Assembly: GCA_938002255.1 (NCBI GenBank)
Contig: CALLAL010000020.1
Location: 17,089-81,088, forward strand
Direction: 5' to 3'
Length of the DNA stretch: 64,000 nt
From: an uncultured bacterium
GTDB taxonomy: Bacteria; Desulfobacterota; BSN033; UBA1163
The position numbers were made by a program, and so were the translations under genes. The notes under the pieces were generated by a model. The model was not told the DNA's origin and did not search any database. It was given only the letters and a program-made list of their open reading frames with translations. Of this stretch, positions 26,383 to 35,848 are shown piece after piece (the stretch's first letter is position 1; each line of letters opens with the position of its first letter).

Positions 26383-26921
26383 TTAAAATCAATCTGCTTC
26401 TGACGAGAAAAGGGGAGAAAAAGGTTGGCATTCGGAGAGAATTTGTTATTCTCATCCTCGCATTAGGCCTTCTCTTGGTTCTCCTTGCTGGACTCCACTG
26501 GAAGATTGAAAAAGATCGAGATGAAGTGAGAGTCCAAATTGCAGAAACAAAAAAAGAAATCGCTCGCTATAAGTCATTAGCGGTGGAGGTGACCAAAGCC
26601 AAGGAAGCTCAGAAGATGTTACAGGACAAGCTGAATGTCATCAATTCCTTAAGACAAGGCAAAGAAACACCGGTAAAGATTTTGGATCAGATCAGTATCG
26701 ATAAGCCTGAAAAACTTCACTTGGAGCTTATGAAGAAGGAAGGAACCAAACTGGGAATAGAAGGGATTGCCTTAGATGATGAAACCATTGTTCAATTTAT
26801 GACCAATCTCAAAAAATCGAAACTCTTTAAAACAGTCGACCTGGTCGTTAGCGAACAGATCGAACAGAGTAAAATTAAGTTGAAAAAATTTATCTTGTCC
26901 TGTGAAATCATTTCGATTTGA
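26379..26921 (+). CDS. pilN: Type IV pilus assembly protein PilN
   Basis: Bitopic inner-membrane protein: the N-terminal peptide MIKINLLL is the PilM-binding motif, followed by one transmembrane segment (about residues 23-40), a coiled coil and a small periplasmic fold. 180 residues. Start overlaps pilM. PilN pairs with PilO to build the alignment complex. Confidence 0.94.
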   Translation: MIKINLLLTRKGEKKVGIRREFVILILALGLLLVLLAGLHWKIEKDRDEVRVQIAETKKEIARYKSLAVEVTKAKEAQKMLQDKLNVINSLRQGKETPVKILDQISIDKPEKLHLELMKKEGTKLGIEGIALDDETIVQFMTNLKKSKLFKTVDLVVSEQIEQSKIKLKKFILSCEIISI

Positions 26922-26966
26922 ACAAGGTTACCAGAGTTCATCGGTGATCTTCTAAAGGGGGAGAGT

Positions 26967-27593
26967 ATGGCCATTACGGTAGATTCCATTTTGAAGCTCC
27001 CATCGTCAAAAAAAATTTTAATTTTGATTGGTATCCTTGCCGTGGTTGCTGGGTTCTATTTCTATCTATTTTTCATCCCAGCGCAAGAAGAGCTAAGAGC
27101 TTCAAGAGCTGAATTGGATAAGTTGATGAAGGAATTGAACGAAGGAAGGATGATCACCCGGGATTTAGAAAAGTTTAAAGCTCAGCTGGAAAAGCTGAAT
27201 GCGGAGCTCAATAGTGCATTAACCCAGCTCCCTAATGAAAAGGAAATTCCAGAAATATTAAAAAATATTTCACGATTAGGGAAGGAATCCAATCTCGAAT
27301 TTATTCTCTTCAAACCCAAAAATGAAGAACCCCAACAGTTTTACGCAAAGGTGCCCATCGATCTGGTGGTCCTGGGGAGTTACCATAATGTTGGGCTCTT
27401 TTTTGATAAAATTGGAAAACTTCCAAGGATTATTAATATCGTTGATTTTAATATGACGCGAATGAAAGAGACCAAAGGGAAAGAGATGGATAATTTTATA
27501 CGGACCTCCTGCCTCATCACCACCTATCGCTTTATTGAGAAGAAGCCTGAAGAAAAGAAAGTTGAGACAAAACCTGCGACAAAGAAGGAGTGA
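26967..27593 (+). CDS. pilO: Type IV pilus assembly protein PilO
   Basis: 208 residues with one N-terminal transmembrane segment (ILILIGILAVVAGFYFYLFF, about 16-35), a periplasmic coiled coil (about 40-95) and a ferredoxin-like fold. The Lys/Glu-rich end (last about 18 residues) is low-complexity. Partner of PilN; anchors PilP and so links the inner membrane platform to the secretin. AGGGGGAGAG lies ahead of the ATG. Confidence 0.93.
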   Translation: MAITVDSILKLPSSKKILILIGILAVVAGFYFYLFFIPAQEELRASRAELDKLMKELNEGRMITRDLEKFKAQLEKLNAELNSALTQLPNEKEIPEILKNISRLGKESNLEFILFKPKNEEPQQFYAKVPIDLVVLGSYHNVGLFFDKIGKLPRIINIVDFNMTRMKETKGKEMDNFIRTSCLITTYRFIEKKPEEKKVETKPATKKE

Positions 27594-27620
27594 GATCAAC
27601 AGGAGAAGGAGAGGAGATCG

Positions 27621-28172
27621 ATGTTCCAGATCACGGAAAAGCTTTGTATGGGTTGGGCCTTCGTTAGCTTATGCTTTCTGTTGACCGCCGGTTGCGGAGG
27701 AGGAACCGCTCCTGCGCCTCCCCTAAAAACAACCCCTAAAATAGAAGCTAAAAAAGCCGAGCCCGTCCAGGCGATTGAAAGAAAAGAACCTGAGAAAAAG
27801 GTAGAGCCTGAGTATCAATATAATCCTACGGGGAAGCCTGATCCTTTTAAACCCTTTATCGAATTAACACCGGTAAAAGAAAGGGTGAGGACCACCCCTC
27901 TTACTCCGTTACAAAAATTTGATCTCAGTCAATTGAAATTGGTTGCAATCGTTTCAACGCCTGAAGGGAATATCGCTTTGGTCGAAGATTCCACCGGAAA
28001 AGGTTATTTTGTCAAGAAAGGGACTGAAATTGGAAAGAACGAGGGTAAAGTGACAAAGATTTTAAGGGATCGCATTATTGTTGAAGAACTCTACGAGGAT
28101 GTTTTTGGTAAAATCAAAAAAAGTGAAGTTCCGCTATTTCTTCACAAAATCGAAGAAGGGGGAGAGTCATGA
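27621..28172 (+). CDS. pilP: Type IV pilus lipoprotein PilP
   Basis: A 183-residue lipoprotein with signal peptide and lipobox (LLTAGC near residue 25), a Pro/Lys/Glu-rich linker, then the PilP domain: GKPDPFKPFIEL and LVAIVSTPEGNIALVEDSTGKGYFV-like beta-sandwich. PilP connects PilNO to PilQ. The stop overlaps the pilQ start by four bases. Confidence 0.93.
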   Translation: MFQITEKLCMGWAFVSLCFLLTAGCGGGTAPAPPLKTTPKIEAKKAEPVQAIERKEPEKKVEPEYQYNPTGKPDPFKPFIELTPVKERVRTTPLTPLQKFDLSQLKLVAIVSTPEGNIALVEDSTGKGYFVKKGTEIGKNEGKVTKILRDRIIVEELYEDVFGKIKKSEVPLFLHKIEEGGES

Positions 28173-31042
28173 AATCATTTTTTAAATTAAGCGTGGTTTT
28201 CATCACCTTCATCTCATGGATGATGAGCAGTTGTGCGACGGGTGGGGACGTGATTAAAGCCCCTGTGGAGTCATCACCCCCCACGCTATCCGCAGACAAA
28301 TCAGAGACGACTCTTATCCAAAAATTGATCTTCACCGAAGAAGAAAAGTTTACAAGAATTCATATAGAAGGTACCACGTCTCTACCCCCGCCTCTCTATA
28401 AACTCGTTCAGGAACCATTACGGATTGTGGTCGATCTCCCCCTGGTCGATCTTCACCAGGTAAAACATTCCTTAAAGGTTGATAATGGAACTATTTCCGA
28501 AATTTATCCAACCCAATATGACGACAAAGGCCGAATTGAAATCGGGCTTTTGCAAATGACCCATTACAATATTTTTAGAGAGGATAAGTCGATTTTCATC
28601 GACATTGAGAAAGTTAAGAAATCTGAACAAGCCCATCTACCCATCCAAGAAGAAAAAGTGGAAAAGGAAGAAAAAGTCGCTCAGATGGAAAACACCTCCC
28701 CCGAATCAAACCAGGAAGAACCCTCTTCTCTATCATCCCCTTCCAACGGGTCTTCTCCTTTAGTCGAAGGTCCTTCTCCTCTGAGAAAAGTTCAAAAGGC
28801 AAAGGAAATTCTCGATGTGTCGCTTGAGGAGAAACAGGATTATATTGCCTTTAATATCATAGCAGATGGAACAGTTGAAAATTACAATTTATTTAAGCTG
28901 GATGCACCCCCCAGATTGGTTTTAGATATCTGGGAGGTTGGAACTCAGTACCCCAAAAAATCGGTTAGATTACCCAATCCTTTTGTCAAAGAAGTGCGCA
29001 TCGGTCACCATCAAGGCAGACTGAGGTTAGTTTTTGATTCTTTGAAACCACACCTTCCAACATATCAGATCAATCGTGTCGATGATCGGCTGGTGGTTTT
29101 ACTTGGAAACGTTCCCCAAACATCAAACCCCCAGATGGTCATTCAGGATAGAGGAATGGAAAAACAATATGTCCCCAAACTCCAGTTCGTTTCCACAACC
29201 CCTTCACCTGTAGTCGCCCAAGGAACTCCAGCTCCTTCAGAAACCTCGGCAAAGGCGACTCGGCCAAAAATTGCTCTCAAAGAGATTGATTTTAAGCAGA
29301 TCGACGAAAAATCACGTATTATGATGACCCTAAGTGGAGAACCACTGTTTGAGACTTACCGGATTGCCGAAAAAGCGATCGCCATCGACATCAAAAACGC
29401 CTTTGCCCCAAAGCATCTTCAGCGGGGAATGAACACCAGTGAATTTGACAGTGCCATCCAATCGATCGATGTCAAAAACGTGAAGAATGACCTTCGCATA
29501 TTAGTGAAGCTAAGAGAAGATAAACCTTACGAGACGACGAAGGAAGGGAATTTGCTCTTTTTCGATATTGCAAAACCGGAAAAAATTGTTAAGAAGTTCG
29601 AACCAGCACCCCCCCCTCCACCTTCTTCGCCCAAAGAGACTCCAGCTCCCCCCAAAGAGGAAATGAAAACTGAAGTAACAAAGGCGGAGGAGAAGCCTCC
29701 TGTAGAACCTCAAAGAGAGGAACCCCAGCCCCCCATAAAACCAACAGAAACATCTGCTCCTCAACCCAAAGTGGCGAAAACCATCGAAGAGGGAGATTTA
29801 GAAAGGCTCTATACGGGGAGAAAAATCTCTCTTGACTTTAAGGATGCAGATATAAAGAACATCCTTCGTCTCATCGCGGAAGTAAGTAATTTTAATATCA
29901 TCACAGCAGACGACGTATCAGGAAAGATTACAATGAGATTGGTCGATGTTCCATGGGACCAGGCCCTGGATGTCATTTTACAATCCCGAAATCTTGGAAA
30001 GGTTCAGGTCGGCAATGTTATGCGCATTGCTCCGATCGAGACACTCAGGCGGGAGAGCCAGGCTCGTTTGGAGGAAAAACGGGCAAAAGAAAGACTTGAA
30101 GATACAGTGACCGAGCTTATTCCGGTCAATTATGCCACTGCCAAAGATATCATTCCTCAAATCAAAGGAGTTCTCAGTGAACGGGGAGATGTCAAAGTAG
30201 ACGACCGGACCAATCTTTTAATTATTAAAGATATCCCGCGGAGTATCCCTGCCGTTAAAAATTTAGTGAAATCCCTTGATACCAAAACCCCTCAAGTTGC
30301 CATCGAAGCAAGAATTGTGGAGGCGAATTTAACGTTTCAGCGCGAATTAGGTGTCAAATGGGGGTTTGAGATCGGAGGCGGGAAAGCGACGGCAGGTGGG
30401 GGAACTTCAGGTACTGTCTTGGGTTCAGGGACACGAGAGGTGGTTGACCTACCAGCCATTGCAAGAGCAGGGATTGCTGGAGCCACAGGAGCTCCAGGGA
30501 TTATTGAATTTCTCTTCAGCCGTGGTACCATCCAAAGTCTCGACCTTGCCATTTCTGCTCACGAAAATAAAGGAGATGTCAAAATAATCTCAAGCCCAAA
30601 GATTGCAACCCTCCACAATAAAGAAGCTTCCATTGAACAGGGGTTGAGAATCCCCTATCGAAAACTGACCACCGAAGGAACCATTTCAACCGACTTCATA
30701 GACGCCAACTTAAAGTTAACGGTTACCCCCCTCGTGACCAATGATGGTCATGTGAAATTGACCATCAAGGCTAAAAAAGATGCACCGGATACAAGCATTT
30801 CTGTGGATGGCGTACCCAGTATCGACAAAAAAGAAGCCATCACAGAGGTTTTAGTTAAGGATAACGGAGTGGTCGTGATTGCTGGAGTTTATTCGATAGA
30901 GAAGAGCGATGGAACAGAAGGGATTCCCCTCTTTAGTAAAATACCCCTTTTGGGTTGGTTATTCAAAAGAGAAGCCAAAGAGGACAAAAGAAAAGATTTG
31001 TTGATTTTTATTTCTCCACGGATTATCAAAGATCAGGTTTGA
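28169..31042 (+). CDS. pilQ: Type IV pilus secretin PilQ
   Basis: 957-residue outer-membrane channel for the pilus. Three AMIN-like domains are visible (about residues 45-145, 210-305 and 365-460), then a long Pro/Glu-rich linker (about 470-540), the STN domain (KISLDFKDADIKNILRLIAE), a secretin N1-type domain (LIPVNYATAKDIIPQIKG) and the secretin pore (about 700-955; GVPSIDKKEAITEVLVKDNG and PLLGWLFKREA). The N-terminus ends its hydrophobic stretch with MMSSC, a possible lipobox, which is not usual for PilQ. Last gene of the pil operon; pilB, pilT, pilC, pilA and pilD are not in the window. Confidence 0.95.
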   Translation: MKSFFKLSVVFITFISWMMSSCATGGDVIKAPVESSPPTLSADKSETTLIQKLIFTEEEKFTRIHIEGTTSLPPPLYKLVQEPLRIVVDLPLVDLHQVKHSLKVDNGTISEIYPTQYDDKGRIEIGLLQMTHYNIFREDKSIFIDIEKVKKSEQAHLPIQEEKVEKEEKVAQMENTSPESNQEEPSSLSSPSNGSSPLVEGPSPLRKVQKAKEILDVSLEEKQDYIAFNIIADGTVENYNLFKLDAPPRLVLDIWEVGTQYPKKSVRLPNPFVKEVRIGHHQGRLRLVFDSLKPHLPTYQINRVDDRLVVLLGNVPQTSNPQMVIQDRGMEKQYVPKLQFVSTTPSPVVAQGTPAPSETSAKATRPKIALKEIDFKQIDEKSRIMMTLSGEPLFETYRIAEKAIAIDIKNAFAPKHLQRGMNTSEFDSAIQSIDVKNVKNDLRILVKLREDKPYETTKEGNLLFFDIAKPEKIVKKFEPAPPPPPSSPKETPAPPKEEMKTEVTKAEEKPPVEPQREEPQPPIKPTETSAPQPKVAKTIEEGDLERLYTGRKISLDFKDADIKNILRLIAEVSNFNIITADDVSGKITMRLVDVPWDQALDVILQSRNLGKVQVGNVMRIAPIETLRRESQARLEEKRAKERLEDTVTELIPVNYATAKDIIPQIKGVLSERGDVKVDDRTNLLIIKDIPRSIPAVKNLVKSLDTKTPQVAIEARIVEANLTFQRELGVKWGFEIGGGKATAGGGTSGTVLGSGTREVVDLPAIARAGIAGATGAPGIIEFLFSRGTIQSLDLAISAHENKGDVKIISSPKIATLHNKEASIEQGLRIPYRKLTTEGTISTDFIDANLKLTVTPLVTNDGHVKLTIKAKKDAPDTSISVDGVPSIDKKEAITEVLVKDNGVVVIAGVYSIEKSDGTEGIPLFSKIPLLGWLFKREAKEDKRKDLLIFISPRIIKDQV

Positions 31043-31061
31043 AAGAGAGATGATTAAACCC

Positions 31062-32000
31062 CTATTTTCCTAAAAGCCCGATGAGATTCTGGAGGTGTGG
31101 AAACCTATATTGAAGAAGGTACTTTCGAATTCCTTCAATCACTTCTAAGCCTGTTTTAGGATGGATAAGATTTGCAGTCCCGATTTGAACGGCGGAGGCA
31201 CCTGCCAGAATAAATTCAATGGCATCCTCCGCCTTCACGATTCCTCCGATCCCAATAACAGGAATTTTTATTACCTGAAAAACTTCCCAGACCATTCTTA
31301 AGGCAATCGGTTTAATCGCAGGTCCGGAGAGGCCTCCGGTTACGTTTCCCAATTCAGGTTTCCTTGTATGGATATTAATGGCCATGGCCCTGAAGGTATT
31401 GACAAGGGAGACCGCATCTGCCCCTCCTTCTTCCGCACTACGGGCGATAACCTTGATATCGGTTACATTGGGCGTAAGTTTCACAATCAAAGGGAGGCTA
31501 GTTAACTTTTTTATTCTTGACACAAGTCGATAGGTCATTTTGGGATCCGAACCAAAAACAATTCCTCCACATTTTACATTTGGGCAGGAGATATTCATTT
31601 CAAGTCCTGAAATGCCTTCAAGGGCATTTAACCGTTGGGCTAATTCAGAATATTCTTGTAGAGTATTTCCAAAAAAATTGATAATCAGATTCGTTTTGAG
31701 GCTTTTCAGATAGGGGAGTCTTTCTTTGATGAAGACCTCTAACCCTGGGTTTTGAAGACCAATGGAATTGAGAATCCCTCCATTCGTTTCGAAAATCCTT
31801 GGAGGCCGATTCCCTGGCATGGGAGCCAACGAAATCCCTTTAGGGATGACAGCTCCAAGTTGGTGTAAATCCATAAAATGTTCGAACTCCTGTCCATAGC
31901 CAAAAGTCCCGGAAGCCGTCATCACCGGATTTTTTAACCTCATTTTTCCGATGGAAATGGACAAATCAGGTTCGATGACAGGCTTAATCTTCATTCCCAT
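31062..32000 (-). CDS. pyrD: Dihydroorotate dehydrogenase, class 1B catalytic subunit
   Basis: FMN enzyme oxidising dihydroorotate to orotate in pyrimidine synthesis. Motifs: NPVMTASGTFGYG, the catalytic Cys in EMNISCPNVKCGG, VSLVNTFRAMAINI, GGLSGPAIKPIALRMV and IGIGGIVKAEDAIEFILAGA. The Cys base rather than Ser marks class 1, and the adjoining PyrK gene (10-base overlap) marks subclass 1B, which passes electrons to NAD. Confidence 0.96.
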   Translation of the reverse strand: MGMKIKPVIEPDLSISIGKMRLKNPVMTASGTFGYGQEFEHFMDLHQLGAVIPKGISLAPMPGNRPPRIFETNGGILNSIGLQNPGLEVFIKERLPYLKSLKTNLIINFFGNTLQEYSELAQRLNALEGISGLEMNISCPNVKCGGIVFGSDPKMTYRLVSRIKKLTSLPLIVKLTPNVTDIKVIARSAEEGGADAVSLVNTFRAMAINIHTRKPELGNVTGGLSGPAIKPIALRMVWEVFQVIKIPVIGIGGIVKAEDAIEFILAGASAVQIGTANLIHPKTGLEVIEGIRKYLLQYRFPHLQNLIGLLGK

Positions 32001-32800
32001 AAAATCTCTCTAAGAGAAAAAACAGGCCCATCTTTACAAACTCGGTGATAGGCCATTTGAGGGTCTTTGGTTTTGACCACACATCCCCAACAGGCGCCAA
32101 ATCCGCAACCCATTCGTGCCTCAAGGGAAACATGAACGGTCCATTTCTGAGGGAAGTTCATGCGGGATAGCCTTTTAATCATCCCTTCTGGTCCACAAAC
32201 GTAAATGTGATGCGGAAGGTTTCTATCGAACCTTCTCAGCCTGGAGCAAAAAAGTTCAACCACCGTTCCTCTATGCCCCTGACTTCCATCCTCCGTAGCA
32301 ATAAAAACATTTCTCTTTGGAAAATCGTGCTCACACAAAATGTCGTTTTTTGTTTTCCCTCCTATGAACACATAGATCTGTTCGTGGCGGAAGATCTTCC
32401 CTAATGAAGAAAGAGAGGCAATTCCTACGCCTCCTCCGATGAGAATGATGGGGGAAGGGGAGGGGAGGGGAGGAATGAAGAAACCGTTTCCTAAGGGACC
32501 AATCAAATTTACCTTTTGTCTCTTTTGGAAGGTGATCATCTTCTGAGTTCCCTTCCCAACCTTTTTATAAAGTATAGTCAGATGTCCTCGTTTATCTTTC
32601 ATAGGATAGGATGTGGAATAATTTCGATAAATTGAAAACGGCCTTCTCAACAAGGGATCATAATCTTCTGAAGTCCTGACCATGACAAACTGTCCTGGTT
32701 TGACTTGATCCGCTATGGATGGGCAATAGAGGTCCAAGAGATAGTATATGGATTTGATTCTTCTGTTACTAAAGACTATGCCGTCCGTTTGAACAGTCAT
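31991..32800 (-). CDS. pyrK: Dihydroorotate dehydrogenase electron transfer subunit
   Basis: FAD and [2Fe-2S] subunit that moves electrons from PyrD to NAD. FAD-binding region RRPFSIYR, NAD-domain start IILIGGGVGIASL, and the C-terminal cluster motif MGCGFGACWGCVVKTK plus VCKDGPVF. 269 residues from ATG 32798-32800, which sits just after the rimI stop; the earlier in-frame starts lie inside rimI. Confidence 0.94.
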   Translation of the reverse strand: MTVQTDGIVFSNRRIKSIYYLLDLYCPSIADQVKPGQFVMVRTSEDYDPLLRRPFSIYRNYSTSYPMKDKRGHLTILYKKVGKGTQKMITFQKRQKVNLIGPLGNGFFIPPLPSPSPIILIGGGVGIASLSSLGKIFRHEQIYVFIGGKTKNDILCEHDFPKRNVFIATEDGSQGHRGTVVELFCSRLRRFDRNLPHHIYVCGPEGMIKRLSRMNFPQKWTVHVSLEARMGCGFGACWGCVVKTKDPQMAYHRVCKDGPVFSLREILWE

Positions 32801-32802
32801 GG

Positions 32803-33279
32803 TTAACCAGCCCTTTCCATCAACCACGCCTCATATCTTCCCTGATAGAAATTCTTTCTTGTACCTATCTGGTGGAAATCGAATGATTGATAGAGAAGAA
32901 GGGCAGGTCTATTCCGAGGGTCCACTTCAAGATAATATTTTTTTACTCCCTGCCGGTGACCCCATGCGATCAAAAAGTTCATCAATCCCCTTCCCAGACC
33001 TTTTTGACGGTATTGGGGATGAATACAGATATTGAGCAGCTCCGATTCATCTCCGATAGTACGAAAGCAGATAAAACCGATTGGAGTTTTTGTGTTGTTT
33101 TCTTTCAGTTTGCATAAAAGAAAGCAATAGGAATAGGGATGAGTGATTTCCCCAAGAAACATCTCCCGTGACCATGGGGTTAGCATAGAGGTTGAAGCGA
33201 GGGGTAGAATGCTTTCTGTATCTTCGACTTCCATTTTCCGGATGGTATAGGTTTCATTGCCGATCACGATTTCTTTCAT
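32803..33279 (-). CDS. rimI: GNAT acetyltransferase, RimI type
   Basis: Acetyltransferase resembling the enzyme that acetylates the N-terminal alanine of ribosomal protein S18. Signatures are LNICIHPQYRQKGLGRGLM (acetyl-CoA loop) and LEVDPRNRPALLLYQSFDF, typical of RimI (LEVRxSNxxAxxLYxxxGF). ATG 33279 (MKEIVIG) is preferred; a start at 33303 would overlap the TPR gene. Neither has a strong ribosome site, consistent with translation coupled to the upstream gene. Confidence 0.86.
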   Translation of the reverse strand: MKEIVIGNETYTIRKMEVEDTESILPLASTSMLTPWSREMFLGEITHPYSYCFLLCKLKENNTKTPIGFICFRTIGDESELLNICIHPQYRQKGLGRGLMNFLIAWGHRQGVKKYYLEVDPRNRPALLLYQSFDFHQIGTRKNFYQGRYEAWLMERAG

Positions 33280-33289
33280 AGAAGAAGGG

Positions 33290-35194
33290 TTATTTGGGCT
33301 CAATTAAACGAAGCAAATCGGTAGCCGCCCGCTTAAGGTCTTCATCTTTCGCCTGCTGGAGAATAGTCAGATAGGATCGTCTGGCTTCTTCATATCTTCC
33401 ATCCTTCCTCTGGAGGTTTCCGATTTCCAGATGGGTTAAAAAGAACCACGGGGAATTCTCCTGGAGATATCGAAGAGCCATCTCGAAATGATTAATGGCC
33501 TTATCATATTTCCCTTGTTGATAGAATATCTCTCCTAAACTGAAATAGGTTCCTCCTAACCATTCGAGACGCCCCCCCCTCAGGATCAATGAGTAATAGT
33601 GAATCGATTCTAAAAAATTATTCTGTTTAAAGTAGATTTTTCCTAACTGGAATGCTGCATGAGTTGCAAGAGGATGATCTGGAAAGAAGTCAAGGACCTC
33701 TTTAAAAGCCCTTTCAGCTCCCATGAAGTCCTTCAAGGACAAGTGAATATTTCCGCTTTGGGTAACGGCAAAGAGTCTCCAGAGGGGTTGTTTTCCTTTC
33801 TGAATCAAAAGACCATAGGTATCCAGAGCCTGTATCCAGGCTCCGACCTGGGCGAGACATTCGCCTTTTATAAAAAGGCTTTCCTCAAGGTGTTCTGAAT
33901 TTGGAAATTCGAGGAGGAGAATATCAAGATTCGTGAGGGCTTCTCTAAATTGCTCCTCAAAAAAGTACCCCTTCCCAATTTTAAACAGAGCCTTCTCCCT
34001 GTAGGCGGTATTCAAAATGTTAAAATAATAAGGCAGGGAGTCTCTGATTTTACCGACAAAAAACGTCATTTCCGCATTGACCCATTGGAGGATTGCTTTT
34101 TCCTCCTCAAAGTAATTCAACTTCTGCAATCGTTGAAATACCTTTTGGGCTCCGGGGAAATCATTCTGCTGTAAATGATTGCAGAATAAAGAAATCAACG
34201 TGATTCCCAAAATTGGATTTTCTTTGGATCTGCTTAGAATCCAATTCAATTCTTTTATTGAAGAGACATGATCGTTCTGGCGGAGATAGATTCCTCCAAG
34301 GAGATAATAGACATATAAAAGAAGAGGGGAGTCTTTGTATAGGGTCTTAAATGATTGGAATAATTCTATAGCTTCTTTATCATGACCCATTCGATATTCA
34401 CAGAGCCCCAGTTTCCAACGTACTTCCTGAGTAAAAACGTTCTCCTGGTATTGTTCGAGAAAAGTAAGATAGGCTCGTTTGGCTTCAATAAATTTTCCTT
34501 GGCGTAACTGGAGTTCACCCAACCAGACCAGAGTATATTGGGAGAGAGGTTCAAGAAGTCTTTTGGGGTCCTGTTGGGCTAACTGGATAAAATGGGTAGC
34601 TTCATCCATACGGTCCAGTTGATAGTATAAAATTCCTAACCAAAAGAAAGAGGAAAGGGTCAGTTCCCGATTTTTTGTGATCGAAGAAACTTTTTTCAAA
34701 TAAGACTCAGCCGGAAGGAGCCGTTTTGATTCAAATTCGATCAGAGCTAAAGAATAGTAAACCTGATCAAGGAACTCAAACTTTGGATATCGATTGAGAA
34801 TGGTTACAAAATAACGTCGAGCAACTTCAGTGTTCCCAAGTTTGATTTCGATGAAGGCCAACCAAAAATAGACATAGTCTGTATACTCAAACGTCTTACT
34901 CTCAGTTAAAATTTTAAGAAATTGGGTTTTGGATTCCCTCAGTTTTTCTCTGTAATAAAGTGATTTTGCTAAGAGATAGGTAATCTCAAGCTTGCGGCTA
35001 TGGTCTGTAAATTCTTGAAGAAATTGGAAAAACTGTTTTTCAGCGATGTCGTAAAAACCATCGTTGTAAGCGCCTATGCCGACCCGAATGAGTTTTTCAT
35101 CATCACCGAATTCTTTTCCATAAATCGTGCTACCGAGGGAAAAACCCAAGGAGATCAAAACAACTAAGCTATAAAAAAAAATCCGATGGGTCAT
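33290..35194 (-). CDS. Exported tetratricopeptide repeat protein
   Basis: About 634 residues with a signal peptide (THRIFFYSLVVLISLGFSLGSTIYG), then TPR repeats along the whole length, for example YDIAEKQFFQFLQEF, PLATHAAFQLGKIYF and YDKAINHFEMALRYL. The pattern with FFP-like spacing resembles YbgF/BamD-type periplasmic repeat proteins but is much longer. The start at 35192-35194 (ATG overlapping the mobA stop region by coupling) is chosen because it gives the clean signal peptide. Function unknown; likely a periplasmic scaffold. Confidence 0.83.
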   Translation of the reverse strand: MTHRIFFYSLVVLISLGFSLGSTIYGKEFGDDEKLIRVGIGAYNDGFYDIAEKQFFQFLQEFTDHSRKLEITYLLAKSLYYREKLRESKTQFLKILTESKTFEYTDYVYFWLAFIEIKLGNTEVARRYFVTILNRYPKFEFLDQVYYSLALIEFESKRLLPAESYLKKVSSITKNRELTLSSFFWLGILYYQLDRMDEATHFIQLAQQDPKRLLEPLSQYTLVWLGELQLRQGKFIEAKRAYLTFLEQYQENVFTQEVRWKLGLCEYRMGHDKEAIELFQSFKTLYKDSPLLLYVYYLLGGIYLRQNDHVSSIKELNWILSRSKENPILGITLISLFCNHLQQNDFPGAQKVFQRLQKLNYFEEEKAILQWVNAEMTFFVGKIRDSLPYYFNILNTAYREKALFKIGKGYFFEEQFREALTNLDILLLEFPNSEHLEESLFIKGECLAQVGAWIQALDTYGLLIQKGKQPLWRLFAVTQSGNIHLSLKDFMGAERAFKEVLDFFPDHPLATHAAFQLGKIYFKQNNFLESIHYYSLILRGGRLEWLGGTYFSLGEIFYQQGKYDKAINHFEMALRYLQENSPWFFLTHLEIGNLQRKDGRYEEARRSYLTILQQAKDEDLKRAATDLLRLIEPK

Positions 35195-35195
35195 T

Positions 35196-35798
35196 TCAGG
35201 CTGACTTTTTCCTCTGCTGGAGATGATCAAGCTCTCCTGGCGTATTGACATTGATAAAGGATTCTCTATTTTTGTCTAAAGCAATAAATTCGTTTTCTTC
35301 GATAATCTTTATCTTGATCAATGGGTAGAAGTCAATGATTTTATATCCCCCCTGATCGATCAATTTTTTAATGGGTCCTATACAATTTTTTGAATAGATG
35401 GCATGTAAGGGCTGCAATCCGTCTGCCGTTTTCGGTATAATTGCGTCAAATCCATCCACCTGTTGAAGTAGAAACCGAATGATGGATTCTTTCAAAAATG
35501 GCATATCGCAGGCGACACAAAAAGAATATGGAAAAGAAGAATAAAAAAGTCCAGTGTAAAGACCTCCCAAGGCTCCGCGATCTGTAATTAAATCATTAAC
35601 AATTTTGGCCTGAAATGTTGAGTATAATTCTTTATGATTTGTAACAATAATGATTTCTTGGAAGAGTTTCGAGAACATATCATAGGTTCTCTGAATGATC
35701 GGGATTCCATCAACTTTAATAAAGGCTTTGTCCATACCCATCCTGACACTCTTGCCACCTGATAGAATAATACCTGTCAAAGCCGATTTATAATTCAA
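35196..35798 (-). CDS. mobA: Molybdenum cofactor guanylyltransferase
   Basis: Attaches GMP to molybdopterin to form the bis-MGD cofactor. The nucleotidyltransferase signature is IILSGGKSVRMGMDKAFIKV, followed by VACDMPFL (metal-binding Asp) and PLHAIYSK. 200 residues, usual for MobA. Suggests molybdo- or tungstoenzymes elsewhere in the genome. Confidence 0.93.
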   Translation of the reverse strand: MNYKSALTGIILSGGKSVRMGMDKAFIKVDGIPIIQRTYDMFSKLFQEIIIVTNHKELYSTFQAKIVNDLITDRGALGGLYTGLFYSSFPYSFCVACDMPFLKESIIRFLLQQVDGFDAIIPKTADGLQPLHAIYSKNCIGPIKKLIDQGGYKIIDFYPLIKIKIIEENEFIALDKNRESFINVNTPGELDHLQQRKKSA

Positions 35799-35848
35799 AA
35801 ATCCTCCCTATAATGTCTGATAAGATATATTATGTAAACTTACCTTTA

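Noticed and set aside
28169..31042. Type II secretion secretin GspD
   Set aside because: The AMIN domains and location after pilMNOP identify PilQ.
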